Origin: a virus
Virus record (IMG/VR): IMGVR_UViG_3300042691_027241
Coordinates: 1 to 64,000 of that record
Reading direction: 5' to 3' (one strand)
DNA: 64,000 nt
The translations under genes were made by a program, and so were the position numbers. The notes under the pieces were generated by a model that was given only the letters and a program-made list of their open reading frames with translations, did no database searches and was not told the origin of the DNA. Positions 1 to 7,772 of the stretch are shown piece after piece (the first letter of the stretch is position 1; each line of letters opens with the position of its first letter).

Positions 1-625
1 ACATGTTCTCACGAGCAAGTTGGATGTCTTCTTTGAGTTGAGTCATTTCTGACTCCAGTTTTCTGGTAATTGATTCTTTAACAAGTTCTGCAGAACGAGC
101 AATGAAATTCTGTTGCAGTTCGGCAAGTTTATCTTTAGCACCAGCAATTAGACGAACTTTTGTCTCAACTACTGCTTGCTTGTCTTGCTCAAACTCTTGA
201 ATTTCTTCTGCGAGTGATTTGATCACAAATGATTCAAGCTTACTAACACTGTTTTCATATTGTTTACGATCTTCACGTAGTTCTTTAATTTCTTCGGCTA
301 ACTTACCAACTAAGAAATTGTTGAACCTTTCGCTGCTTTCCATCATGTGAACTTTGAATTTCGCACGATCTTCTGCTAATGCTTGTTTCTCTGCTGCAAA
401 CTCTTCAAGTTCACTGTGTAGAGATTCAGTTACCATTTTGTCCAGAGCTTCAACCATAACTTGTTTGTCATGCTGATAGCGAGTAGCAAATTCTTCACGA
501 AGTTCTGCACGAACACTTTCACGAGCTTCAAGAAGCTTTGCTTCCCACGCTTCCGTGATCGCCTGTTGCGTATCTTCGTTTATGATGCCGCTGTCTACCA
601 ATGGTTTGATAGCATCTAATAACAT
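1..625 (-). CDS. 22: Prohead core scaffold protein, gp22-like (C-terminus outside window)
   Basis: The reading frame starts at an ATG at 625 (minus strand) and stays open to the window edge, so about 208 N-terminal residues are visible and the C-terminus is missing. An AGGAG motif sits just upstream of the start. The visible part is almost entirely charged, Glu/Lys/Ala/Leu-rich helix, as expected for a coiled-coil scaffold. Family knowledge: T4 gp22 is the major prohead core protein and is degraded by the gp21 protease during maturation. The assignment rests mainly on position, directly downstream of the gp21-like protease and the portal, as in T4 (20-67-68-21-22-23). The major capsid gene would be expected to the left of the window. 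Sequence alone would only say coiled-coil protein. Confidence 0.7.
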   Translation of the reverse strand, partial: MLLDAIKPLVDSGIINEDTQQAITEAWEAKLLEARESVRAELREEFATRYQHDKQVMVEALDKMVTESLHSELEEFAAEKQALAEDRAKFKVHMMESSERFNNFLVGKLAEEIKELREDRKQYENSVSKLESFVIKSLAEEIQEFEQDKQAVVETKVRLIAGAKDKLAELQQNFIARSAELVKESITRKLESEMTQLKEDIQLARENM

Positions 626-635
626 CAGGTTTCTC

Positions 636-1277
636 CTATTTTAACTTAAGGTCTTTGATAAGGCGTGTAATGCCTTCTTTCAGGTACTTCTGTACTTTTT
701 GATCTTGTGTGGCATCACGAGCCACATCTAACACTCGGTGTCCGTGACGCATATTCATCAAGCCCTCATAGATTGCTTTGGGATATGCATTTGGAGCCGA
801 AGGCTGCGCTACAATGTCAACGGTAATAATATCAAAACCACTAACATGTCCTGTACTTTCGTTTACTTCACCGCTTCCGCGACTGCTAACACCTAACTTT
901 ACACCAGAAGTAATCATAGCTTCAACCAGTTTGCCCATTGGTGTTGGTAAAATTTTTAGCTTGCCGAATCCGCACGGACCGTCCATCCACATACCTTCAA
1001 TCATGTGGCTTACACGATCCAAATTAATCTTTAAGTCATCAGGGTGATCAACTTCACCAAGAACACTGTGTCCTTCTTTGATTTGGTCATTGATCTGATT
1101 CACGGCTTTAGAAATTTCATGAAGGGGATAAACACGTTGGTTGGCATTTTTAACGCCTCCTTGAATGAATATCCCTTTCATATACAACTTCTTACCTTCG
1201 CCCAGCTCGGAATCTTCAGTCAAGACTTCCATTTTTGCATGGTCAAAGGTAAGATTCTCTTTTAGGTACAAAGCCAT
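636..1277 (-). CDS. 21: Prohead core protease, gp21-like
   Basis: This 213-aa protein has the hallmarks of the T4 gp21 prohead protease family of serine peptidases. A candidate catalytic His is at 78 (GEVDHPDD), the nucleophile Ser at 131/132 (GVSSRGSG), and an Asp at 154 precedes a conserved turn (VDIVAQPSAP). Family role: it cleaves scaffold and capsid proteins inside the prohead before DNA packaging. It lies between the acidic core protein and the gp22-like scaffold, with short gaps on both sides, in the same order as T4. The length matches T4 gp21 (about 212 aa). The C-terminal 40 residues are Lys/Arg-rich and may be removed by self-processing; that last point is inference. Confidence 0.9.
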   Translation of the reverse strand: MALYLKENLTFDHAKMEVLTEDSELGEGKKLYMKGIFIQGGVKNANQRVYPLHEISKAVNQINDQIKEGHSVLGEVDHPDDLKINLDRVSHMIEGMWMDGPCGFGKLKILPTPMGKLVEAMITSGVKLGVSSRGSGEVNESTGHVSGFDIITVDIVAQPSAPNAYPKAIYEGLMNMRHGHRVLDVARDATQDQKVQKYLKEGITRLIKDLKLK

Positions 1278-1291
1278 ATTATTGCCCTAAC

Positions 1292-2245
1292 TTAGTTGCC
1301 ACCTGGTTCAATGCTTTTCTTCTGAACTGGAACTGATCCATCAGTAGTTTGGCCTTCACCAGATTTAGCTTTAGCTTTGTTGCTATACCAGTTTTGTGCG
1401 CCTTTGTTACCGCCTGGCTTGTTAACATTGCGTTTTGCTACATCAATTTCTTGTGCACCTTTAAGAAAGCCGCCGGCTTTGCCATGCGGACGTTGACCAT
1501 CTGGTGCACTTTCATTTCCGCCTTTTGCAATATTAGCTGCGCTACCACCCATGTCGTTTTTACCAGCAAGTGGGTTCTTGGTGTTGCCAGCTGGCTTGTC
1601 GCCACCTGCACCAGTGCCTACTGGAGTAAATTCAGTGTTGCTGTGTGTGTTGATTTTCTCTACGTATTCACGCATTAGATCAACTGCTGTTTTTTGCATA
1701 GGACGACGGCTTTCGGTCATTTCTCTATCTTCTTCGTTGTCATCATCGGCTTCCATCATTTTAAATTCATCATCGGCTTCCATGTCGTTATCATCGCCCA
1801 TGTCGCCCATGTCGTTATCATCGCCCATGTCGCCCATGTCGTTATCATCGCCCATGTCGCCCATGTCGCCTTCGTCATCGCCCATTAGTGCTTCAAATTC
1901 GGCTTTTAGAGCTTCTAATTCTGACTCGAGATCCATAACTTTTTGTTCAAGGTCGCCTTCGTCGCCCATGTCGCCCATGTTGTCCATTGGATCTTCGTCG
2001 CCCATGTCTAAATCGCCGTCATCTTCGTCGTTGCCTTCACCGATGCCGTCAGTTTCGTCCATAGCGATTTCGTCTACCAAGCCTTGAACTTGATTCCCAC
2101 CAATGTCTTCTTCGGTATACTCTTCGTCCATTAAGCTTTCGTAAATGTCTCGGCTTTTTTCTACTACAATGTCGTGAAACAATGCACGAGCTTTCGCTTC
2201 GTCATCGTTTATAATGTGTTCTATTAGCTGTTCATATTTGTTCAT
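1292..2245 (-). CDS. Acidic prohead core protein with Asp/Gly/Met repeats (gp68 position)
   Basis: This 317-aa protein is very acidic. The N-terminus is a short helix (MNKYEQLIEHI). The middle consists of repeated (M)GDMGDDND units encoded by a 27-bp tandem repeat, followed by a Glu/Leu helix around residues 100-120. The C-terminal third is Gly/Asn/Lys-rich and basic. An AAGGAG ribosome site lies upstream of ATG 2245. The gene sits between portal and protease, where T4 has gp67 and gp68, small prohead core components, so a role in the core is likely. Direct similarity to gp68 cannot be shown by eye. The charge polarity (acidic repeats, then a basic tail) would suit a scaffold that is later cleaved. 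The function is inferred from context. Confidence 0.65.
   Translation of the reverse strand: MNKYEQLIEHIINDDEAKARALFHDIVVEKSRDIYESLMDEEYTEEDIGGNQVQGLVDEIAMDETDGIGEGNDEDDGDLDMGDEDPMDNMGDMGDEGDLEQKVMDLESELEALKAEFEALMGDDEGDMGDMGDDNDMGDMGDDNDMGDMGDDNDMEADDEFKMMEADDDNEEDREMTESRRPMQKTAVDLMREYVEKINTHSNTEFTPVGTGAGGDKPAGNTKNPLAGKNDMGGSAANIAKGGNESAPDGQRPHGKAGGFLKGAQEIDVAKRNVNKPGGNKGAQNWYSNKAKAKSGEGQTTDGSVPVQKKSIEPGGN
1781..1861. repeat. Three perfect copies of a 27-bp in-frame tandem repeat
   Basis: Units at 1781-1807, 1808-1834 and 1835-1861 are identical and are followed by a partial fourth copy. Each encodes nine residues of the GDMGDDNDM type in the acidic prohead core protein. The unit length is a multiple of three, so copy number can change without breaking the frame. 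Confidence 0.9.
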
Positions 2246-2277
2246 TAGGAACTCCTTATAATAATATGGCTGTATTT

Positions 2278-2285
2278 TATTTACT
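2278..2285 (-). promoter_or_regulatory. Possible late promoter box (AGTAAATA)
   Basis: Read on the minus strand, AGTAAATA lies 33 bp upstream of ATG 2245. This spacing is close to that of the better boxes near 6641 and 26640. It differs from the T4 late consensus TATAAATA at the first two positions, so it is a weak call. Confidence 0.3.
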
Positions 2286-2337
2286 AAAATACGTAGATTA
2301 TGGGGTTAAATGGTGTTTTTTTGAAGAATTTTCAGGA

Positions 2338-2562
2338 CTATACTGGTCCTGCGGCAGCTACTGGAGGTTTATACTGCTTGGTGATTTTTTCTAACTTGTG
2401 TTCGTGTTCGACTTTGCGTACATCACTGGCCATACGTAGGCGATTGAGATCGCCTAATGTTAATCTTGTTTTACGTAGATCAGACAGCTTGAGTGGAGTA
2501 TTATCTTCTGCTGAAGAATGGTAGCCAGGTTTTGCAGGATCGTATAGTTCGTTAAGTAGCAT
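2338..2562 (-). CDS. Small conserved protein in the head operon (gp67 position)
   Basis: This 74-aa protein is rich in basic and polar residues: the N-terminus is MLLNELYDPAKPGYH, the middle KLSDLRKTRLTLGDLNRLR, and the end is Pro/Ala-rich. It lies between the portal and the acidic core protein, the place held by gene 67 in T4. T4 gp67 is a similar length (80 aa) but strongly acidic, so homology is uncertain. Short proteins with a KLSD..K.RLTL motif next to the portal are familiar from T4-like marine phages. No membrane segment or catalytic motif is visible. A role in prohead assembly is inferred from position only. Confidence 0.6.
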   Translation of the reverse strand: MLLNELYDPAKPGYHSSAEDNTPLKLSDLRKTRLTLGDLNRLRMASDVRKVEHEHKLEKITKQYKPPVAAAGPV

Positions 2563-2587
2563 AGTATTATTTAACCAAAATACCTAA

Positions 2588-4303
2588 TTAAGCCGGCGCT
2601 GCTGCGGGTACTGGTGCTACTCCTGCTGCCGCTCCTGGTTGGGGGCCGCCCATTGGACTCATTCCTTGCATATCACCCGGGGCAACTTCGCCTGTTGGTG
2701 TAGGCGGTTCAACTGCTTCTAAATCGCCTGCAATTCCCCCAGGGCTTATCCCCACACTACGCAAGTTTGGATCTTCCACTGGTGCTTGTTCTATATCGCC
2801 TTGCTCTTCGGCCCACATGGTTTCATTCTCATTCATTTCTTGCTCAGTCATACCCAGATAACGTTTCATTAAGAAACGCTTGCTCATGTAAGGATATGCT
2901 TCAAGCTGTGTAAATGTGGCAATTCTTGCACTATCAACGTCGGCTTGGCGGTACTGAGCAAAATTCTGCGGCTCTTCGAATATTAAATCAAATAGCTGTC
3001 CATCAATGTTAATACCGCGCCAACGCATAAACAGTTTAAATTCTTGATCTAATTTATCTACAATCATTGATTGTAATCGTTTACAATATTGGTTAAAACG
3101 CCATTCTTGAATTAGTGCTGTACCTACGCGACCATCAGTCACTGAACGCGACCCGTCGTCAAGTTCTGTGGGCAAATAGCTGCTTGGGATACGCAATCCT
3201 CGGAATAATTTGTTAGTAAAGAAGCGTAAATCTGTTATTTCACCAAGATTTTGACCGCCAGGAAATACGTCAATGCTGGAACCTCTGCCCTCAGCAGTTA
3301 CCGGAAAGAAATAATCTTCCATCATGCTCAAAGGATTGTAAGTGGCATCCATCATGTTGGTGCCACCACCTGTTTGTGTAGGAATTCTACGTTGATGAAT
3401 TTCGTTTTTAATACGTTCTACGTAGGCCATTGCCATGTGACTTGGCATATTACCTACATCAATTTTGAATACTCTACGTTCTGGTGCACGTTGTATGCGA
3501 TAGATAATAATGGCGTCTTCAAGCAATTCTTTCTGTTTAAACACTTTGAATATATTTTCAAGAACGCTGTTTCCAAAAGGCCAGTAAATGTCTAAGCCTT
3601 CGGTTAAACTCATATGCACAACATGTTCTGCATTGATAGCACTTTCATTTTGCGCTCGAGTAAATCTTGTGCCTCCAGAATATGGAGTTGCTGGTTGAAT
3701 ATAACTACCGCTTGGCCCGCCCACTTGCGGATGATTGATGTATGTATCCGATGTAGACACTGCGGTCACAGTTAAATTTTCAAAATTTGGATTTAAATCT
3801 TTAAGAATATATTGTTCAGGTTTTTTACCTTCGGCTTCGTTAACAATGACCTTGACCACTTTACTCATTTCTACCCAGAACATTTTGAATGTTTCTGGAT
3901 CTCTTACAAATACTTGATCTCCGTATTTGATAGTGTTACGTACAATTTTAAATATACGTTTGTTTAATTCATTCAAAGCCACCCATTGTTGTAGCTGTTC
4001 TTTGATGATTTTAACTTCGTTGTCTGTAGGCTTTTCTTTAAAATGAATGTCAAATGCTGTATTATTTGCTTCATTTTTTTGTGTCATAAACTCCGCAAGA
4101 ATATCTAATGCTGCGTTAATTTCTGAATCCATATCCATTTGTTCGTACTGATTGTACCGCTCAACACGATTTGGATGACCAATATAAACTTCAGGTAGAT
4201 TGCTTTGATAGTTTTTAAAGCCAGGATCAGGGCTGCGTCCACTGCCCAAAGGACTTACATTGCTGGGTAAATTAGACGATTTAAAGTATTTTTTCCAAGA
4301 CAT
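2588..4303 (-). CDS. 20: Portal vertex protein, gp20-like
   Basis: This 571-aa protein has the features of the T4 gp20 portal family: early YEQMDMDSEINAALDILAEF, a central region (ERRVFKIDVGNMP, then QGGTNM-like segments) and the DGRVGTALIQEWRFNQYCKRLQ region preceding the stem. The protein forms the dodecameric ring at one capsid vertex. The ring nucleates prohead assembly, holds the terminase during packaging and connects to the tail. T4 gp20 is 524 aa; the extra length here is mostly a Pro/Ala/Gly-rich C-terminal tail of about 60 residues (many PTPTGEV, GAAAGVAP-like segments). A GGAA motif sits 7 bases upstream of ATG 4303. A candidate late promoter box lies at 4325-4332. The head operon runs leftward from here. 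Confidence 0.92.
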   Translation of the reverse strand: MSWKKYFKSSNLPSNVSPLGSGRSPDPGFKNYQSNLPEVYIGHPNRVERYNQYEQMDMDSEINAALDILAEFMTQKNEANNTAFDIHFKEKPTDNEVKIIKEQLQQWVALNELNKRIFKIVRNTIKYGDQVFVRDPETFKMFWVEMSKVVKVIVNEAEGKKPEQYILKDLNPNFENLTVTAVSTSDTYINHPQVGGPSGSYIQPATPYSGGTRFTRAQNESAINAEHVVHMSLTEGLDIYWPFGNSVLENIFKVFKQKELLEDAIIIYRIQRAPERRVFKIDVGNMPSHMAMAYVERIKNEIHQRRIPTQTGGGTNMMDATYNPLSMMEDYFFPVTAEGRGSSIDVFPGGQNLGEITDLRFFTNKLFRGLRIPSSYLPTELDDGSRSVTDGRVGTALIQEWRFNQYCKRLQSMIVDKLDQEFKLFMRWRGINIDGQLFDLIFEEPQNFAQYRQADVDSARIATFTQLEAYPYMSKRFLMKRYLGMTEQEMNENETMWAEEQGDIEQAPVEDPNLRSVGISPGGIAGDLEAVEPPTPTGEVAPGDMQGMSPMGGPQPGAAAGVAPVPAAAPA

Positions 4304-4324
4304 TAGTTATTCCGAGTATGCTAC

Positions 4325-4332
4325 TATTTACC
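4325..4332 (-). promoter_or_regulatory. Possible late promoter box (GGTAAATA)
   Basis: GGTAAATA on the minus strand lies between the tape-measure-like gene and the portal, 22 bp upstream of ATG 4303. It matches six of eight bases of the T4 late box TATAAATA. The predicted transcript would have a short leader containing the GGAA ribosome site. Confidence 0.35.
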
Positions 4333-4335
4333 GTG

Positions 4336-6609
4336 TTATGCAAGCTCGTTAGCTAATCTTTCGCTATACCGAACATTTTCTTGCATGGTATCAACCAGCT
4401 TGGTTAAGCTTTCTATTTGCTGCTGCATCATTTCCATTTGCATTCTGTTGTCGTCGGCTATCTGTGTTTTGACTTGTGTCATTGTCTGAACCAAACCAGC
4501 CGGACCGGATAGTACAGTTTCCAAAGCTGAACTTAATGCGGTTGGTAATTCTTGTATTTGCTCTTTGGCTGCTGATTTGTATTCTTGTGGTGCTGCTGGT
4601 GCAGATTTGGCTGCTGCCACTGCTGTAAATGTAGACTGCATCTGCTGTACCACATTAGACAAATCGGGTACACCGGTTGTACCAAAATCTACTGGTATAC
4701 TTTTACCATTTTTTAACGGAATCACTGCTTCTTTGCCATGCAGCATGGCTAACTGTCCTTGTCCAAAATCTCCCACACCCCCGGTTTGATATCTTGGCGC
4801 TTGGCTCAAACGAACCAATATTCCATCCAGCCCATCAATCAAGGGCTTGACATAGTTCCCATAGAATCTGGCCATGTCGGCTTCGTATTGATCTAACGTG
4901 TACTTTTCAGTGGGTTCTGTTCCCGGCGGCGATCCCTTTGGTGCTGTTTTGCCCGTAATCAGTTTGGTAAGAGCAAAAGTAAAATCATTGGTTGCACGTA
5001 TCACCTCACGTAATGCTGTTGCGTATTCTGGCAGAAATGTACCTACCACTTTTGACATTTCCACTGCAAATGTTTGTGCATCGCCTTGAAAACCTACTAC
5101 ACTGTTAGTGAGCTTGTCTCGGCCTTCGGATAACTTTTTACCATTTTTTATAGATGCGTCAACGTCCTCTTTTGAGTAGAGTCCGGTGCTTAAAACCGAG
5201 TTTATTCCACTCCTTATTTCTTCTAACCCTTGTGCGCCCATTCTTGCAGCAGTTGCGATTGCAGCACCACCACCCTGTTTTACCAATCTCATTTGTTCTC
5301 TATTGACGTCTACTGCACCATACAGCACTTCTTTTTGAACGTCTTGAGCACTTTTACTGGCATCTTTCATACTACTGTAACCGCCTTTAATCAATCTTTC
5401 AATTTGTTGATTTTGACTCATCAAGATGTTAGTAGTGGCATCAACAATTGCTGTGCCACCACTTGATACATATTCAAGAAATCCTTTTTTGGCATAATCT
5501 GGCATGTTGGCATAAGCTGCTTTAAATTTTTCAGCTTCTTCAGGACTCAGCTGTGCAATGATATCTGCTTCCATGGCCTTGGCTCGTGCTTCTTCCATGG
5601 CTGCTTTTGCATTCTTACCAGTTATGTCTTGTAATACTTTGAGATCTTCGGCGTACTGTCGTGTGCGTTCGGCCACTTGTTTATCGGTTGTTTGTCTGAA
5701 TTTTTCAGCAGTCATTTCAGAACGCATGTTTGCCAACACTTGTGCCGAAAGTTCAACTTGTTCTTCAGTGGAATATCCTAAAAGACGCATTTCTTCTCTA
5801 AAAGTTTTTCCTGTTTTTGCATTTACTTGATCAAATTCTTTTGCAGTACCTGACACTTTACTCATTGCGCTGGCCATGTTCATGCCCATGGCTCGCAGTT
5901 GTGGTTCTACCTTTACCATGCTCGCTGCGAACTGATCAACTGTGAGCCCAGATGCAAATGCTTTATCTCTCATGCCAGTCATGCTGTCTGCAAAACTTGC
6001 ACCCATTTTGTTCAACTGCGAATACGCCTTGATATTGGTGTTCAATTCGTTAGCCAGCACACCAACACTTGTTTTCAGACCCATTTTTACTACTGCTGTA
6101 CCGGCTTCGGGCAATTTTTCAAATGCTTTAGGTAGAATTTTTTTCAGACCGGTCCCCATGCCATCACCAACTGCGTCAATGGCAGTGGCAATTAATCCAG
6201 TGGCTTGTTTAACGGGATTGGTTGGCAATTCACCAAAGTTTTTGGCCCATAAGGCACTAACTTCCACAGCAGTGGCGCCCAACTGTTTGAGATAGGTTGC
6301 CACTCCGGAATCTTTGATATCACCACCAGCCATACTGACTCGATTGATATTTTCAGACAGATTAGAAAACAAACTACGAGCAGCACTTTCGCTTGATTTG
6401 GCGCTGGCGGCCATTTGACCCATGCTGTCCGCTGCACGATCTGCAAAGCCGGCCTGCTGCCTCGATGCTGCTGCTGTTTCACTATCGGCCCGGCGCTGGC
6501 GCCCTTGCGCGGCTGTCATAGCCTGCAACAAAGCTCTTAGTGTGGTTTCAGTTGCTGCATTATCAGCACTGACTACCCCAACTCCAGGTATCCGAACATT
6601 TACTGACAT
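4336..6609 (-). CDS. Tail tape-measure-like protein
   Basis: This 757-aa protein is Ala/Gly/Met-rich and largely helical, with long heptad-like stretches (around residues 260-350 and 690-745). It carries the segment GGVGDFGQGQLAMLHGKEAVIPL (residues about 605-630, written here with its flanks), a C-terminal signature common in phage tape-measure proteins. Family role: it sits inside the tail tube, sets tail length and is ejected ahead of DNA. In T4 the matching function belongs to gp29 (590 aa), but sequence identity with gp29 is not evident by eye. It is divergently placed to the gp26-like/70-aa pair; next to a tape measure, such a frameshifted pair usually encodes assembly chaperones. ATG 6609 lies 32 bp downstream of a CATAAATA box. 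Confidence 0.65.
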   Translation of the reverse strand: MSVNVRIPGVGVVSADNAATETTLRALLQAMTAAQGRQRRADSETAAASRQQAGFADRAADSMGQMAASAKSSESAARSLFSNLSENINRVSMAGGDIKDSGVATYLKQLGATAVEVSALWAKNFGELPTNPVKQATGLIATAIDAVGDGMGTGLKKILPKAFEKLPEAGTAVVKMGLKTSVGVLANELNTNIKAYSQLNKMGASFADSMTGMRDKAFASGLTVDQFAASMVKVEPQLRAMGMNMASAMSKVSGTAKEFDQVNAKTGKTFREEMRLLGYSTEEQVELSAQVLANMRSEMTAEKFRQTTDKQVAERTRQYAEDLKVLQDITGKNAKAAMEEARAKAMEADIIAQLSPEEAEKFKAAYANMPDYAKKGFLEYVSSGGTAIVDATTNILMSQNQQIERLIKGGYSSMKDASKSAQDVQKEVLYGAVDVNREQMRLVKQGGGAAIATAARMGAQGLEEIRSGINSVLSTGLYSKEDVDASIKNGKKLSEGRDKLTNSVVGFQGDAQTFAVEMSKVVGTFLPEYATALREVIRATNDFTFALTKLITGKTAPKGSPPGTEPTEKYTLDQYEADMARFYGNYVKPLIDGLDGILVRLSQAPRYQTGGVGDFGQGQLAMLHGKEAVIPLKNGKSIPVDFGTTGVPDLSNVVQQMQSTFTAVAAAKSAPAAPQEYKSAAKEQIQELPTALSSALETVLSGPAGLVQTMTQVKTQIADDNRMQMEMMQQQIESLTKLVDTMQENVRYSERLANELA

Positions 6610-6618
6610 AATTTAACC

Positions 6619-6626
6619 TATAAATA
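6619..6626 (+). promoter_or_regulatory. T4-type late promoter box TATAAATA
   Basis: This is an exact match to the T4 late promoter -10 consensus recognised by gp55. It faces right, towards the gp26-like gene. Initiation would be expected near 6632-6634. A gp55-like sigma factor is encoded at 17118-17990, which makes the call coherent. Confidence 0.7.
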
Positions 6627-6640
6627 TAGTATATCAATTA

Positions 6641-6648
6641 TATTTATG
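6641..6648 (-). promoter_or_regulatory. Late promoter box CATAAATA facing left
   Basis: Read on the minus strand this is CATAAATA, one mismatch from the late consensus and identical to the boxes at 26640 and 49672. It lies 32 bp upstream of the tape-measure start at 6609. It overlaps the ATG at 6646 on the other strand. Confidence 0.55.
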
Positions 6649-6660
6649 GGATCAAAAAAC

Positions 6661-7497
6661 ATGGCAAATCCTGCTAACAATCCGTTATTCAAACATTTTA
6701 GACAACCGGCAATCTATTTAAAACTGCCCGGACAAGGCAAATTTTGGCCCGAGGATGCTATTGACATACCACCAACTGGCGAAATACCTGTGTATCCAAT
6801 GACTGTCAAAGATGAAATCACCCTCAAGACACCAGATGCACTAATGAACGGAGTAGGGGTAGTAGACACCATACAAAGCTGTTGCCCGAATATTAAAAAC
6901 GCCTGGAAGATTCCTGCATCAGATTTAGATGCTATCTTGATAGCAATACGTGCAGCCAGTTATGGATCCGACATGGATATCGAAAGTGTGTGTCCTGAAT
7001 GCAAAGAAACCACTGTGAATGTGGTAGACTTGCGTGTGTTATTGGATAATTTGAAAATTCCCAATTATGAACCAACAGCAATCAATGGCCTGACATTTAA
7101 CTTCAAACCGCAAGCTTATGATACCATGAACAACACCAATCTCATGGTGTTCGAGCAACGTAAATTGCTCGACGCTATAACCAGCAGCACGTTGTCAGAT
7201 GAAGAAAAAACCACACAATTCAATTTAATTTTTCCTAAATTAACTGAAATGAATGTGATGGCTCTTGTGTACTGTATAGAATCAATTTTTACCGAAGAAG
7301 GCAAAGAAGTCACAGAAGAAAGACATATCAAAGAATTTATTGAAAATTGTGATAGAAATGTTTATGCCAAAATTAAATCGCAAATTGAAAAATTTGTACA
7401 ATCAACCAAACCAGACTCATTGGAAATTGAGTGCAGTGAATGTCATAAAACTTACAGCACAGAACTAAACTTCGATAACGCTAATTTTTTCGGATAA
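6661..7497 (+). CDS. 26: Baseplate hub subunit, gp26-like (candidate upstream half of a frameshifted pair)
   Basis: This 278-aa protein resembles the T4 gp26-type baseplate family, with KLPGQGKFWP near the N-terminus and YPMTVKDEITLKTPDALMNG around residues 45-64. Two CxxC pairs (C111/C114 and C258/C261) probably bind one metal ion. Family role: assembly of the baseplate hub. I prefer ATG 6661, which has a GGGA nine bases upstream. ATG 6646 would add five residues but lies within the opposite-strand late promoter box and only about 14 bases from the expected transcript start. The last codons before the stop contain the slippery run T TTT TTC, and the -1 frame stays open into the next ORF. The protein may therefore work like a tail assembly chaperone pair. 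The gene symbol is tentative. Confidence 0.65.
   Translation: MANPANNPLFKHFRQPAIYLKLPGQGKFWPEDAIDIPPTGEIPVYPMTVKDEITLKTPDALMNGVGVVDTIQSCCPNIKNAWKIPASDLDAILIAIRAASYGSDMDIESVCPECKETTVNVVDLRVLLDNLKIPNYEPTAINGLTFNFKPQAYDTMNNTNLMVFEQRKLLDAITSSTLSDEEKTTQFNLIFPKLTEMNVMALVYCIESIFTEEGKEVTEERHIKEFIENCDRNVYAKIKSQIEKFVQSTKPDSLEIECSECHKTYSTELNFDNANFFG
7485..7491 (+). promoter_or_regulatory. Candidate programmed -1 frameshift site (T TTT TTC)
   Basis: The heptamer fits the X XXY YYZ rule in the zero frame of the gp26-like gene and lies two codons before its TAA stop. After a -1 slip the frame reads CGG ATA AGG CTT TTG ACT ATG, with no stop, directly into the 70-aa ORF. The predicted fusion is about 277 + 76 = 353 aa. 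A 6-bp hairpin at 7509-7525 lies downstream, farther away than usual for a stimulator. Confidence 0.5.
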
Positions 7498-7508
7498 GGC
7501 TTTTGACT

Positions 7509-7721
7509 ATGTCCACGGAGGACATGATAGCTTACTTTGACAAACTTGAAGCACAGTCAAAAGCCATGAAAGAAGAAGTGTTAAGATTATGTTGGTACAT
7601 GCGTGGCGGGTTAGACTACGACAGTGCCATGTTGTTAAGTCTTGAAGAAAGAAAGATTATTGGCAAAATAGTTAAAGATAATTTAGAAACTGCTAAGAAA
7701 TCAGGAATGCCATTCTTCTAA
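7509..7721 (+). CDS. Small protein downstream of gp26-like gene (gp51-position, candidate frameshift extension)
   Basis: This 70-aa protein starts at ATG 7509, with AAGG nine bases upstream. The sequence is helical (EDMIAYFDKLEAQSKAMKEE), then has MRGGLDYDSAMLLSLEERKIIGK and ends KKSGMPFF. I know this short form from other T4-like phages, where it follows the gp26-like gene, but its biochemical role is not established to my knowledge. It may be made alone from ATG 7509 or as the C-terminal part of a -1 frameshift fusion with the upstream gene. A TTG at 7503 is in frame but has no better ribosome site. A perfect hairpin (ATGTCC, loop ACGGA, GGACAT) starts at its own ATG and could limit independent initiation. 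Confidence 0.65.
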   Translation: MSTEDMIAYFDKLEAQSKAMKEEVLRLCWYMRGGLDYDSAMLLSLEERKIIGKIVKDNLETAKKSGMPFF

Positions 7722-7772
7722 GACTAACTTCGTTAGTCTATTGATTTCGCTTACGCTCATCAATGTTTTTTT
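7721..7772 (+). terminator. Tandem-hairpin rho-independent terminator
   Basis: The first hairpin is AGACTAAC (7721-7728), loop TTC, GTTAGTCT (7732-7739), starting at the last base of the stop codon. The second is ATTGAT (7740-7745) pairing with ATCAAT (7759-7764), with a small inner GC pairing, followed by G and seven T residues (7766-7772). It ends the rightward gp26-like transcript. Confidence 0.75.

Noticed and set aside
1551-2087. Long plus-strand frame (178 aa, Ser/Pro/Met repeats) opposite the acidic prohead core gene
   Set aside because: It is the mirror of the GAT/GGC repeats of the minus-strand gene; repetitive codon structure keeps the opposite strand open.
7503-7508. TTG at 7503 as start of the 70-aa ORF
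   Set aside because: ATG 7509 is two codons downstream with better spacing from AAGG.
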